A stretch of 35,575 bases of DNA, from assembly GCA_937862865.1 (NCBI GenBank), contig CALMFJ010000036.1:1-35575 (forward strand). Direction: 5' to 3'. The notes below the pieces were generated by a model. It was not told the DNA's origin. It did not search any database and saw nothing but the letters and a program-made list of their open reading frames with translations. Source of the DNA: an uncultured Pseudomonadota bacterium. GTDB lineage: Bacteria > Desulfobacterota > Syntrophorhabdia > Syntrophorhabdales > Syntrophorhabdaceae. Both the position numbers and the translations under genes were made by a program. Below are positions 6,617-13,580 of the stretch, one piece after another (positions within the stretch are counted from its first letter, which is position 1; each line of letters opens with the position of its first letter).

Positions 6617-7537
6617 AGGGAAATGGGCTTTGTTCCGCTGTTTCCTGATTTCAAGCCGATCACAATCGATGACAGGCGGGGCATCATAGATATCCTGCGG
6701 AGCAACTGGCCCGGGACGTCCGAACTTACGTTTACCAACCTCTTTATCTGGAGAAGACATTACGGTCTGTACTGGTGCCTTTACAGGGACTGCCTCTGTG
6801 TCATCGGCAGGGAGAACGCGGGGCCCGATTTCGCCATGGCCCCTGTCGGGCCGTCGGGAAGGCTCGAAGCCGGTATTGCCGTCCTCGAATGGCTTAGGGA
6901 AACGAAGGGCGTTCCCGCTCCTGCCATAGAGCGCGCCGATGAAGGCCTCGTCCGGGAGGCCTCCCGCTCTGCACATCTTCTGGCCGAAGAGAAACGGGAA
7001 CATTTCGATTACGTCTATCGTACGCAGGAGCTCATCAGCCTGGCGGGAAATAAGCTGAGGAGCAAGCGCAACAAGGTCCACCAGTTCATCCGGTCGTATG
7101 GATCGTACACATACGAGGAGCTGAGCGAAGGCCACATCGAGGCGGCACTCGACCTCCACGAAAAGTGGTGCCGTTTCAAACGGTGCGAAGAGGACCTTAA
7201 TCTTCTGGGAGAGTGGGATGCCACACGTGAGATACTGAATAATTACAGGGAGCTTGAAGTGGCCGGAGCGGTGATCATCCTGGATGGGCAGGTGAAGGCC
7301 TTTACCCTCGGCGAGCCCCTTCCGGGTGATGCCGCGCTCATCCATATCGAGAAAGCGGACCCCTCCGTGCCGGGGCTCTATCAGCTTATCAACCAGCAGT
7401 TCTGCGCCCGCAGATGGAACGATGTGACCTTCATCAACCGTGAGCAGGACCTGGGGCTGCCGGGGTTGCGCGAGGCGAAGCTTTCCTACAATCCCGATCA
7501 CTATGTCAGGAAATACTCGATCACCCTGAAAGGATGA
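6611..7537 (+). CDS. DUF2156 (phosphatidylglycerol lysyltransferase C-terminal-like) protein
   Basis: The 308-residue protein matches DUF2156, a double-GNAT fold related to the catalytic domain of MprF/LPG synthase and to FemX-like aminoacyltransferases. Recognisable segments are FKPITIDDRRGIIDILR and SELTFTNLFIWRRHYGLYW near the N-terminus. Further on are KRNKVHQFIRSYGSYTYEEL in the middle, VAGAVIILDGQVKAFTLGEPL and a C-terminal FINREQDLGLPGLREAKLSYNPD. There are no membrane helices, so it is cytosolic and lacks the MprF flippase part. It overlaps the thiF-like gene downstream by 4 nt. The start is uncertain: TTG at 6611 (GGAG 8 nt upstream) or ATG at 6623. Substrate unknown; aminoacyl or acyl transfer is plausible from the family. 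Confidence 0.85.
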   Translation: MNREMGFVPLFPDFKPITIDDRRGIIDILRSNWPGTSELTFTNLFIWRRHYGLYWCLYRDCLCVIGRENAGPDFAMAPVGPSGRLEAGIAVLEWLRETKGVPAPAIERADEGLVREASRSAHLLAEEKREHFDYVYRTQELISLAGNKLRSKRNKVHQFIRSYGSYTYEELSEGHIEAALDLHEKWCRFKRCEEDLNLLGEWDATREILNNYRELEVAGAVIILDGQVKAFTLGEPLPGDAALIHIEKADPSVPGLYQLINQQFCARRWNDVTFINREQDLGLPGLREAKLSYNPDHYVRKYSITLKG

Positions 7538-8319
7538 CCATGAACTCAGGCAAGGATAACGGAAAGACCGGAATACTCACGGTAGAGGAGCTCGAGCGCT
7601 ACTCCCGTCAGATAATGGTACCGGGCATAGGGGTCGAGAAGCAGGAAATGCTGCGCAATGCACGGGTATCCATTGCGGGGGCTGGCGGGCTCGGCTCCGT
7701 ATCGGCGTACTATCTTGCTGCCGCCGGGGTGGGGAGATTGAGGATCATAGACCGGGACCGGGTCGAGCCGTCGAACCTGAACAGGCAGATACTCCATTTC
7801 ACACCGGACATCGGGCAGCTGAAGGTTGTTTCCGCTCTCGACAAGCTTGAGAACCTCAATCCGCACTGCCGGGTGGAGGCCGTTCAGGCCGACATAAACG
7901 AAGACAACGTGTTCGAACTGATCGACCATTCCGATGTTGTCATCGATGCCCTCGACAATATCGGGGCCCGCAGGATACTCAATTTTGCCGCCATCCACAG
8001 CAGGATACCGCTTATCTACGGCGGTGTGGAAGGATTTTCGGGAATGGCCTCGACGTTCATCCCGTACCAGACGCCCTGCTTCGAATGCATCTTTTCGCAT
8101 ATCGCGGACAACGAGGAAAGAAAGGGAGTTCTCGGGATGCTTCCCGCCATCATCGGGGCAATACAGTCGCTCGAGGCTTTAAAACTGATCATGCGTGAAC
8201 CTCCGGCCCTCGCCGGGACCCTCCTCTATTTTTCCGGCGCCGACATGACCTTCCAGCACATCACCGTAGACCGCAACCCCCACTGCAGCATATGCGGAAC
8301 TCCGCCGGCAACGACGTAA
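7534..8319 (+). CDS. ThiF/MoeB/HesA-family E1-like adenylyltransferase
   Basis: This 261-residue E1-like enzyme activates ubiquitin-like sulfur carriers by C-terminal adenylation. It shows YSRQIMVPGIG near residues 23-33, the nucleotide-binding GAGGLGS (49-55), the ATP-contacting DRDRVEPSNLNRQ (73-85), and DALDN near 138. Two Cys pairs, Cys182/185 and Cys251/254, should bind structural zinc. The Cys that E. coli ThiF and MoeB carry shortly before the conserved P-x-I-I-G segment appears replaced by Lys197 (EERKGVLGMLPAIIG). That Cys is dispensable in some homologues. Initiation may be at 7534 (ATGA overlap with the upstream stop) or at 7540, which has the better AGGA spacing. The probable partner is the Gly-Gly carrier at 258, about 7 kb away. 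Whether it serves molybdopterin, thiamine or another pathway cannot be decided here. Confidence 0.88.
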   Translation: MTMNSGKDNGKTGILTVEELERYSRQIMVPGIGVEKQEMLRNARVSIAGAGGLGSVSAYYLAAAGVGRLRIIDRDRVEPSNLNRQILHFTPDIGQLKVVSALDKLENLNPHCRVEAVQADINEDNVFELIDHSDVVIDALDNIGARRILNFAAIHSRIPLIYGGVEGFSGMASTFIPYQTPCFECIFSHIADNEERKGVLGMLPAIIGAIQSLEALKLIMREPPALAGTLLYFSGADMTFQHITVDRNPHCSICGTPPATT

Positions 8320-8325
8320 AGAAGG

Positions 8326-8343
8326 TTCTACGTTCTGCGTTCT
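8326..8343 (+). repeat. Short heptamer array between convergent stop codons
   Basis: Two units TTCTACG and TTCTGCG plus a degenerate third fill the 24-nt gap between the thiF-like stop (8317-8319) and the ThDP-enzyme stop (8344-8346). It belongs to the same family as the arrays at 559, 651, 1613, 14914 and 26888. Confidence 0.8.
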
Positions 8344-9933
8344 TTATTCCCACGGCGGCGTGTTGTCGGTGTCCTTGAATTCGATGAGAAAAGGCTCATC
8401 CCATGCGACCTTTTCCCGGAATATCGTGCGCAGGCCGTCGAGGGTGTCTGCGGACGCGGCGGGTATGCCGTAGGAGGCGGCGAGTTTTACGAAGTCGGGG
8501 TTTTCGAGGCGCATGGAGCCGTCTATGCCGTAGCGGCTGCGCATGGCTTCTTCAAGGATGCCGTAGCTCATGTTGTTGTCCACAAATATGACGACCGGCA
8601 CCTTGTATTTGACGATCGTCGCCAGTTCGGCGGTCTGCGGGAGAAGGCCGCCGTCGCCGCATAATGCGAGGCAGGGGGCTGCGGGCCGGGCGAGTTTCGC
8701 CCCGATCGCGGCGGACAGGGAATAAAAGATAGGGGATATCCCGCGCGGCATAAGGAAGCTCCGCGGGGAATAGACCGGGAGATAATACTCTGCCCAGTAT
8801 GACGGCAGATTGAGGTCGCACGCGAATATGGTATTGGAGGGTGAGGCATTGCGGATAAGGTTGATAACGGCATGGCCGGTTTGCGATTGCAGGGCGTTCC
8901 GCTCGGCGTTCCTTTTCCCGTCAAGGAACGCGAGGTCCCATTCGAAGACCCGGTCACGCATGGTCCCGGAGAGGCCCTCAAGGGCCAGCTCCACATTGCC
9001 CTCAAAATGAGCGGTGCAGGGATAGTTTTTGCCGATCCACCGTTCATCCGTGTCGATATGGATAAGCTCTCGTATCCTGACCCCCCGTTTCTTTGTATCG
9101 GCCTCCCTGAGCCTCGTGCCTGCGGCAATGACGAGGTCGGCCCGGTCAAGGATATCGCGGGCAACGCCTTTCGCAATAATATTGCCGAACGAGAAGACGG
9201 CACGGTCGCTTATCACCCCCTTTCCCCCTGTGGTGGTAAGGAAAGGCACCCCTCTCGCGCATATCTCCTCGACAATATCGCCCGCGCGGGGATGCATGAG
9301 GCCGCGTCCCCCCACAAGAACGGGCCTCACCTTATGCGCCAGAATATCGCGGCAGTCGTTAAGGAATTCATCCAATCCCGCGTATGACGCCTGGCCCGGG
9401 GGCCGGGGCGGACCGTGCGGCGTATCCGGGATCTCCCTGTCGAGGAAAGAAAAAGGGATTGAAACGAGGACCGGGCCCGGCCGGCCTTCAGTGCACCGCC
9501 CGAGGGCACCATCGAGAGCGCTCCGTACGTGAGACGCCTCATCGACCTTGAAAATGCCTTTGGTGAAATACCGGAAAATATTCTCGGGGTTCTCGATCTC
9601 ATGCAGGGCCCCCTTCCCGATGTCCCTGCGGTCCGTGTCCACATGGAGGATAAAAAGCGGGACATCGTCCGAATACGCCTCCATGCAGCCGGTGACGATA
9701 TTGCCGAGCCCGGGGCCCGGGGTCACGAGGAGCACGGCGGGTTTTCCGGACGCCCGGGCATATCCGTCGGCCATGAAAGCACAACTTGTTTCATGGCGGG
9801 CAGTTATAATTTTAAGCGTTTTGCTGACAAAAAGCTCTGCATTGAGGCTAAGCGTATGCAAACCGGGCAATTGGAAGATGCAGGATATCCCATTTTCCCG
9901 AAAAAATGCGCTAATTAGTTGTTTTCCTTGCAC
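8344..9933 (-). CDS. Acetolactate-synthase-like thiamine-diphosphate enzyme
   Basis: The protein has 529 residues and the three-domain layout of the ThDP decarboxylase/lyase family. The N-terminal Pyr domain carries the cofactor-activating Glu48 (ARHETSCAFMADGYA). The central domain contains VLVGGRGLMHP and LVIAAGTRLRE. The C-terminal PP domain carries the Mg-ThDP motif GDGG (426-429) ending in FVDNN. It terminates in TPPWE. It is shorter than acetolactate synthase (about 550-600) and there is no regulatory subunit gene nearby, so biosynthetic IlvB is unlikely. A 2-oxoacid decarboxylase, carboligase or lyase is more plausible. The start is GTG at 9933 with GAGGG 6-7 nt upstream. It is transcribed divergently from a XRE-cupin regulator gene and shares a palindromic operator candidate with it, which hints at control by that regulator and possibly a link to the polyamine cluster. 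Confidence 0.82.
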   Translation of the reverse strand: MQGKQLISAFFRENGISCIFQLPGLHTLSLNAELFVSKTLKIITARHETSCAFMADGYARASGKPAVLLVTPGPGLGNIVTGCMEAYSDDVPLFILHVDTDRRDIGKGALHEIENPENIFRYFTKGIFKVDEASHVRSALDGALGRCTEGRPGPVLVSIPFSFLDREIPDTPHGPPRPPGQASYAGLDEFLNDCRDILAHKVRPVLVGGRGLMHPRAGDIVEEICARGVPFLTTTGGKGVISDRAVFSFGNIIAKGVARDILDRADLVIAAGTRLREADTKKRGVRIRELIHIDTDERWIGKNYPCTAHFEGNVELALEGLSGTMRDRVFEWDLAFLDGKRNAERNALQSQTGHAVINLIRNASPSNTIFACDLNLPSYWAEYYLPVYSPRSFLMPRGISPIFYSLSAAIGAKLARPAAPCLALCGDGGLLPQTAELATIVKYKVPVVIFVDNNMSYGILEEAMRSRYGIDGSMRLENPDFVKLAASYGIPAASADTLDGLRTIFREKVAWDEPFLIEFKDTDNTPPWE

Positions 9934-9950
9934 AAAAGCCCTCAGGCCGT

Positions 9951-9970
9951 AAGTTTAGCATACTAAACTT
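9951..9970. promoter_or_regulatory. Palindromic operator candidate in the divergent ThDP/XRE promoter region
   Basis: AAGTTTAG-CATA-CTAAACTT is a perfect 8-bp inverted repeat. It is 18 bp upstream of the ThDP gene start and 20 bp upstream of the -35 element of the regulator promoter. A half-site TAAACTT recurs at 10026-10032, at the expected transcription start. This is the arrangement expected for autoregulation by the XRE-cupin protein and control of the divergent gene. Confidence 0.6.
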
Positions 9971-9991
9971 CAAAGTTAAATAAAAATAGAC

Positions 9992-10021
9992 TTGACAAGA
10001 AAAATGCTTTTCCTGTTTAAT
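9992..10021 (+). promoter_or_regulatory. Promoter of the XRE-cupin gene
   Basis: TTGACA (9992-9997), 18 bp, TTTAAT (10016-10021) in an AT-rich stretch. Transcription should start near 10028, about 24 nt before the ATG. Confidence 0.65.
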
Positions 10022-10051
10022 ACTGTAAACTTTTGGTGAGTATATACTGTT

Positions 10052-10606
10052 ATGGCGAGATCAGGCGAACTAAGCATCGGGGAGAGGATCAAAGTGCTCC
10101 GTCAGGCCAAGAACCTGACCCAGGAAGAACTGGGTACGCGGGCGGGTTTGACAAAGGGTTTCATATCACAGGTTGAGCGGAACCTGACGTCGCTTTCCGT
10201 GGAGAGCCTGATCGGCATACTCGATGCGCTGGACGAGAAACCGTCCAATTTTTTCAGCGGTTCCCTCGATGAAAAGATCGTGTTCGGGCTGGAGGACAGG
10301 GTCGACCTGGAGATAGAAGGCGTGAAGGCCTTTCAGATCCTCGTGCCGGCCGCGCAGAACAGGCTTCTCGACCCGGCACTGGTGGAGCTTGCCCCGGGTG
10401 AATGCACACCCGAGGAGGAACCGCACGAGGGCGAGGAGTTTGGGCTTGTCCTTTCGGGGAGCGTGGAGCTTGTCCTCGGCGGTAAACCGCAAAAAATTAA
10501 GAAAGGCGAATGCTTTTATTGTAAGGCTACGCGAAAGCATTACATCATAAATAAGAAAAAGGGACCGGCAGTACTTCTCTGGGTGTCTTCACCGCCGAAT
10601 TTCTAA
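10052..10606 (+). CDS. XRE-family HTH regulator with C-terminal cupin domain
   Basis: The 184-residue protein has an N-terminal lambda-repressor-type HTH (about residues 9-63: IKVLRQAKNLTQEELGTRAG, then FISQVERN) followed by a cupin beta-barrel (about 110-180: LAPGECTPEEEPHEGEEFGL, then GSVELVLGGKPQKIKKGECF). This is the layout of PuuR-type regulators, which sense small metabolites. PuuR itself represses putrescine catabolism and responds to putrescine. Here the gene is the first plus-strand gene before pdaD, speB and the carboxyspermidine genes, so polyamine sensing is a reasonable inference. It has its own promoter (9992-10021) and lies next to an 8-bp-arm palindrome. The ATG at 10052 has GGTGAG 11 nt upstream, a rather long spacing. 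Confidence 0.9.
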   Translation: MARSGELSIGERIKVLRQAKNLTQEELGTRAGLTKGFISQVERNLTSLSVESLIGILDALDEKPSNFFSGSLDEKIVFGLEDRVDLEIEGVKAFQILVPAAQNRLLDPALVELAPGECTPEEEPHEGEEFGLVLSGSVELVLGGKPQKIKKGECFYCKATRKHYIINKKKGPAVLLWVSSPPNF

Positions 10607-10759
10607 AGGTGTCCGGCGGGCAGGGGCAGGCATGATCACGGGCGAGGCGAGGGCGATGCGCCATTCCCGTTGTGTATAGGATAGACGAATTGTGCGCGGC
10701 GCGTGCCGCACCCCTGGGTTTTGAGCTGCCGGGCTTTAGAAAATTTGGGAGGTGCTACC
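10607..10759 (+). other. Structured leader upstream of pdaD
   Basis: This 153-nt untranslated stretch holds a hairpin at 10692-10711 (GTGC and GGC pairing with GCC and GCAC around a GCGT loop). A distant complementary pair, CAGGGG (10621-10626) with CCCCTG (10711-10716), also occurs. No convincing intrinsic terminator follows. It may be a regulatory leader. The evidence is only base pairing by eye. Confidence 0.3.
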
Positions 10760-11233
10760 TTGATTGTCAGAACACCCACAAAATTTTTTCTCGTCAGTGG
10801 TTCTTCCGACGGTTTTTCTCTATTGAACGCCTTTGACGGCGCCCTTCTGGCGTCCGGCGTCGGCGACACCAACCTCGTAAGAATGAGCAGTATCCTCCCT
10901 CCCGGCTGTACCGAGATCAAACCCCGGCCGACGGCGCTTCCCCAGGGGGCCCTCGTTCCCGTTGCTTACGCGTCGATAACAAGCGATGTCCCGGGTGAGG
11001 TAATATCGGCGGCGGTTGCGATAGGCATTCCCGAGGATGCAAGCCTCGCGGGCCTTATCATGGAATATTCGGCCAGGGCGGACGAAGCCGCCGTTCGCAG
11101 CCAGGTGATAAAAATGGCCGAAAAAGGAATGGAAGTAAGGAAACGGCCGATCCGGGAGATAATGTCGATATCGTCCACGTTCAGGGTAGAGAGCGTGGGG
11201 GCGGCGTTCGCCGGGGTCGTCCTGTGGGATTAA
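10760..11233 (+). CDS. pdaD: Pyruvoyl-dependent arginine decarboxylase
   Basis: The enzyme converts arginine to agmatine plus CO2 using a self-generated pyruvoyl group. The proenzyme cleaves within VGDTNLVRMSSILPPG. By family precedent the bond between Ser43 and Ser44 breaks, and Ser44 becomes the pyruvoyl end of the alpha chain. Downstream family segments are LPQGALVPVAYASITSDVPG and AGLIMEYSARADE. The chosen TTG at 10760 has GGGAGGT 7 nt upstream and gives 157 residues, near the family length of about 155-165. Earlier in-frame starts (10703) would run through the leader and lack homology. It is the first enzyme of the polyamine cluster. The next gene, agmatinase, uses its product. The two are separated by a 205-nt inverted-repeat element. 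Confidence 0.92.
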   Translation: MIVRTPTKFFLVSGSSDGFSLLNAFDGALLASGVGDTNLVRMSSILPPGCTEIKPRPTALPQGALVPVAYASITSDVPGEVISAAVAIGIPEDASLAGLIMEYSARADEAAVRSQVIKMAEKGMEVRKRPIREIMSISSTFRVESVGAAFAGVVLWD

Positions 11234-11437
11234 TCCAATTCTCTATCGAAACCAGCTCTTCGTTGCCTGCAGCGCCCCAGATCCTCAACGGGCCACCCGC
11301 TGGAGCAAGCTTGGAAAGCGGGTACCCGGCTTTCAGTGTACGCCTCCGGTCTGGGCCGCCTTGTCGCAATAATGACCGGGTAACCGACGTCCAAGCTTGC
11401 TCATGTCGGGTGGCAAGGCTCCGATAGAGAATTGGAT
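11233..11437. repeat. 205-nt inverted-repeat element between pdaD and speB (MITE-like or structured RNA)
   Basis: The ends are perfect 16-bp inverted repeats: ATCCAATTCTCTATCG at 11233-11248 and its reverse complement at 11422-11437. Inside is a second inverted pair of about 40 nt sharing GCCACCCG, then GAGCAAGCTTGGA, then a CGGGTACCCGG-like part. The left copy is about 11291-11331 and the right copy about 11371-11413. The whole unit starts at the last base of the pdaD stop codon and ends 33 nt before the speB GTG. It encodes no plausible protein. Either a miniature inverted-repeat element inserted in the operon, or a regulatory RNA domain, would look like this. Confidence 0.7.
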
Positions 11438-11470
11438 CGATGCAAACAAAAAAACATAGAGAAGGATGAG

Positions 11471-12307
11471 GTGAGTAAAGGGGTTTTTCATAATCGGTTC
11501 ATAGGGGCGAGGGAAGGGGTATCGTCCGATATCGTCCTGCTCGGCTGCCCGCTCGATATCACGTCCTCATTTCGCGCCGGGTCGAGATTCGGCCCGGAGG
11601 GCCTGCGCAGGGCGTCATGGGCGCTGGAGACGTACAGTCCCTACCTTGATATGGACCTCGAGGACATTGATTTTTCCGACAGCGGCGACCTCGAGCTTCC
11701 CCCGGGAAACCTCCCTGGATCTCTCGACATGATCGAGCAGGCATCCGGCGATATAGCGGGGGCTTCGCGGAAACCGTTGTTTTTCGGGGGCGAGCACCTC
11801 GTCACGTATCCGGTGATCAAGGGGATGAAAAAGGTGTTCCCGGCCCTCCAGATCGTTCATTTTGACGCCCATTGCGACCTCAGGGACGACTACGAGGGGC
11901 AGAAGCTGTCACACGCCACGGTCATGAAGCGCGTTCAGGAACTCGGCGGTATAACTTTGCACCAGATCGGGGTACGTTCGGGAACACGGCAGGAATTCAA
12001 GGAGCTTCAGGCCGTTGGGTCACCCGCCGGGCTCAAGGAACGCCTCAAACCGGGGATACCGGTTTACATAAGTTTTGACATCGATGTCTTTGACCCGTCG
12101 CTCGTGCCGGGCGTCACGACGCCCGAGCCGGGGGGGCTTTCATTCAAAGAGGTCGCAGACTACTTTCAGGCCCTGAGGGGCGCGAAGGTCGTCGGTGCGG
12201 ACCTCGTTGAACTGGCGCCCGATTACGACAGTACGTTCGTCTCCTGCGTCTGCGGCGCGAAGGTCGCCCGGGAGATGATCATGCTCATCGGTTCGGGTGC
12301 TGTCTGA
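11471..12307 (+). CDS. speB: Agmatinase (ureohydrolase family)
   Basis: Hydrolyses agmatine to putrescine and urea, the step after PdaD. The ureohydrolase metal-binding motifs are all visible: FFGGEHLVTYP, HFDAHCDLRDDY and YISFDIDVFDPSLVPGV, followed by TPEPGGLSF. The first motif carries Glu where many agmatinases have Asp (GGDHS). The GTG at 11471 gives 278 residues and has AAGGA 4 nt upstream. An in-frame TTG at 11432 would place the first codons inside the inverted repeat of the upstream element and has no ribosome binding site. The next gene starts 29 nt downstream. Arginase or guanidinobutyrase are alternatives by motif, but the neighbours make agmatinase the best call. Confidence 0.88.
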   Translation: MSKGVFHNRFIGAREGVSSDIVLLGCPLDITSSFRAGSRFGPEGLRRASWALETYSPYLDMDLEDIDFSDSGDLELPPGNLPGSLDMIEQASGDIAGASRKPLFFGGEHLVTYPVIKGMKKVFPALQIVHFDAHCDLRDDYEGQKLSHATVMKRVQELGGITLHQIGVRSGTRQEFKELQAVGSPAGLKERLKPGIPVYISFDIDVFDPSLVPGVTTPEPGGLSFKEVADYFQALRGAKVVGADLVELAPDYDSTFVSCVCGAKVAREMIMLIGSGAV

Positions 12308-12336
12308 TACAAGAAATTTTCTGGCAGGGGTAAGCG

Positions 12337-13572
12337 ATGACGAGAGGAAAAAGCGGAAAGATCATGATCGTAGGGGCGGGAGGCGTTGCGACCGTTGCCG
12401 CTCACAAATGCGCACAGGTGCCCGAGGTCTTCAAGGAGATCATGGTCGCGAGCAGGACGGAATCGAAGTGCAGGGCGATAGCGGGTGACATCAAGGGCCG
12501 TTACCGCAAAGATATCGCGACCGCGCGCGTCGATGCCGACAATGTTCCCGAACTGGTTGAACTTATCGGGTCGTTCAAGCCCGACGTTGTCCTCAACCTT
12601 GCCCTTCCCTACCAGGACCTCCATATCATGGACGCGTGCCTCCTGACAGGTGTGGACTACATCGACACGGCGAACTACGAGCCCCTCGACGAGGCCCGTT
12701 TTGAATACAGCTGGCAATGGGCGTACCGGGACCGTTTCCGGGACAGGGGGATACTGGCACTGCTCGGTTCGGGATTTGATCCCGGTGTAACGAACGTGTT
12801 TACCGCGTATGCGCAGAAGCACCTCTTTGACGAGATACACTATCTCGACATTCTCGACTGCAACGCCGGCTCGCACGGCCACGTGTTTGCGACAAATTTC
12901 AATCCGGAGATCAATATCCGCGAGGTGACCCAGGTCGTGCGCCGCTGGGAGGACGGGAAATGGATAGAGACGCCCGCGATCATCGACGAAGGCAGCATCC
13001 ATTTCGGTTTCGATTATCCTATTGCCGGGGTCAAGGACAGCTATCTTCTGTACCACGAGGAGCTCGAATCGCTCGTCCGCAATGTGAAGGGGCTCAAAAG
13101 GGCCCGTTTCTGGATGACCTTTTCGGAGAATTACCTGACGCATCTCAGGGTGCTGAAGAATGTCGGCATGACGAGGATCGACGAGGTCGACTACGCGGGA
13201 TGCAGGATAGTCCCGATACAGTTCCTGAAGGCCCTCCTGCCCGAGCCGGCGTCGCTCGGCACAAAGTACACAGGCAAGACGGTCATCGGCAACATAATGA
13301 CCGGAACGAAGGACGGCAAACCGCTCAGCCGTTACATATACAACGTGTGCGACCACGAGGATGCCTTCAACGAAACAGGCACCCAGGCGATCGCTTATAC
13401 GACGGGCGTCCCCGCCATGATCGGAGCGATGATGGTCATGACCGGCGCCTGGCAGGGAGACGGCGTCTTCAACATAGAGGAGTTCGATCCCGATCCCTTC
13501 ATGGAAAAGTTGAACCGGTACGGTCTTCCCTGGCAGGTCGTCGGGCACGCCCCCCTTCCTGATAAGGTGTAG
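12337..13572 (+). CDS. Carboxynorspermidine/carboxyspermidine synthase (saccharopine dehydrogenase family)
   Basis: The 411-residue NAD(P)H-dependent enzyme condenses putrescine (or diaminopropane) with aspartate semialdehyde and reduces the imine to carboxyspermidine (or carboxynorspermidine). The N-terminal Rossmann motif is IMIVGAGGVATVAAHKCAQ. Family segments follow: VVLNLALPYQDLHIMDACL, GVDYIDTANYEP, GSGFDPGVTNVFTAYAQKH and DILDCNAGSHGHVFATNFNP. It is typical in length for this group and much longer at the C-terminus than simple dehydrogenases. Because agmatinase upstream makes putrescine, the product here is most likely carboxyspermidine. Saccharopine dehydrogenase of lysine metabolism is the alternative annotation, but the adjacent decarboxylase argues against it. 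The decarboxylase gene follows after 8 nt. Confidence 0.9.
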   Translation: MTRGKSGKIMIVGAGGVATVAAHKCAQVPEVFKEIMVASRTESKCRAIAGDIKGRYRKDIATARVDADNVPELVELIGSFKPDVVLNLALPYQDLHIMDACLLTGVDYIDTANYEPLDEARFEYSWQWAYRDRFRDRGILALLGSGFDPGVTNVFTAYAQKHLFDEIHYLDILDCNAGSHGHVFATNFNPEINIREVTQVVRRWEDGKWIETPAIIDEGSIHFGFDYPIAGVKDSYLLYHEELESLVRNVKGLKRARFWMTFSENYLTHLRVLKNVGMTRIDEVDYAGCRIVPIQFLKALLPEPASLGTKYTGKTVIGNIMTGTKDGKPLSRYIYNVCDHEDAFNETGTQAIAYTTGVPAMIGAMMVMTGAWQGDGVFNIEEFDPDPFMEKLNRYGLPWQVVGHAPLPDKV

Positions 13573-13580
13573 GGCCTTCC

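Noticed and set aside
6524-7501. N-terminal extension of the MoxR frame to 643 residues
   Set aside because: The extra frame is antisense to the DUF2156 gene, has no family motifs, and MoxR homology starts right after the ATG at 6523.
11432-11470. speB start at TTG 11432
   Set aside because: It lies in the inverted-repeat end with no ribosome binding site, while GTG 11471 has AAGGA upstream.
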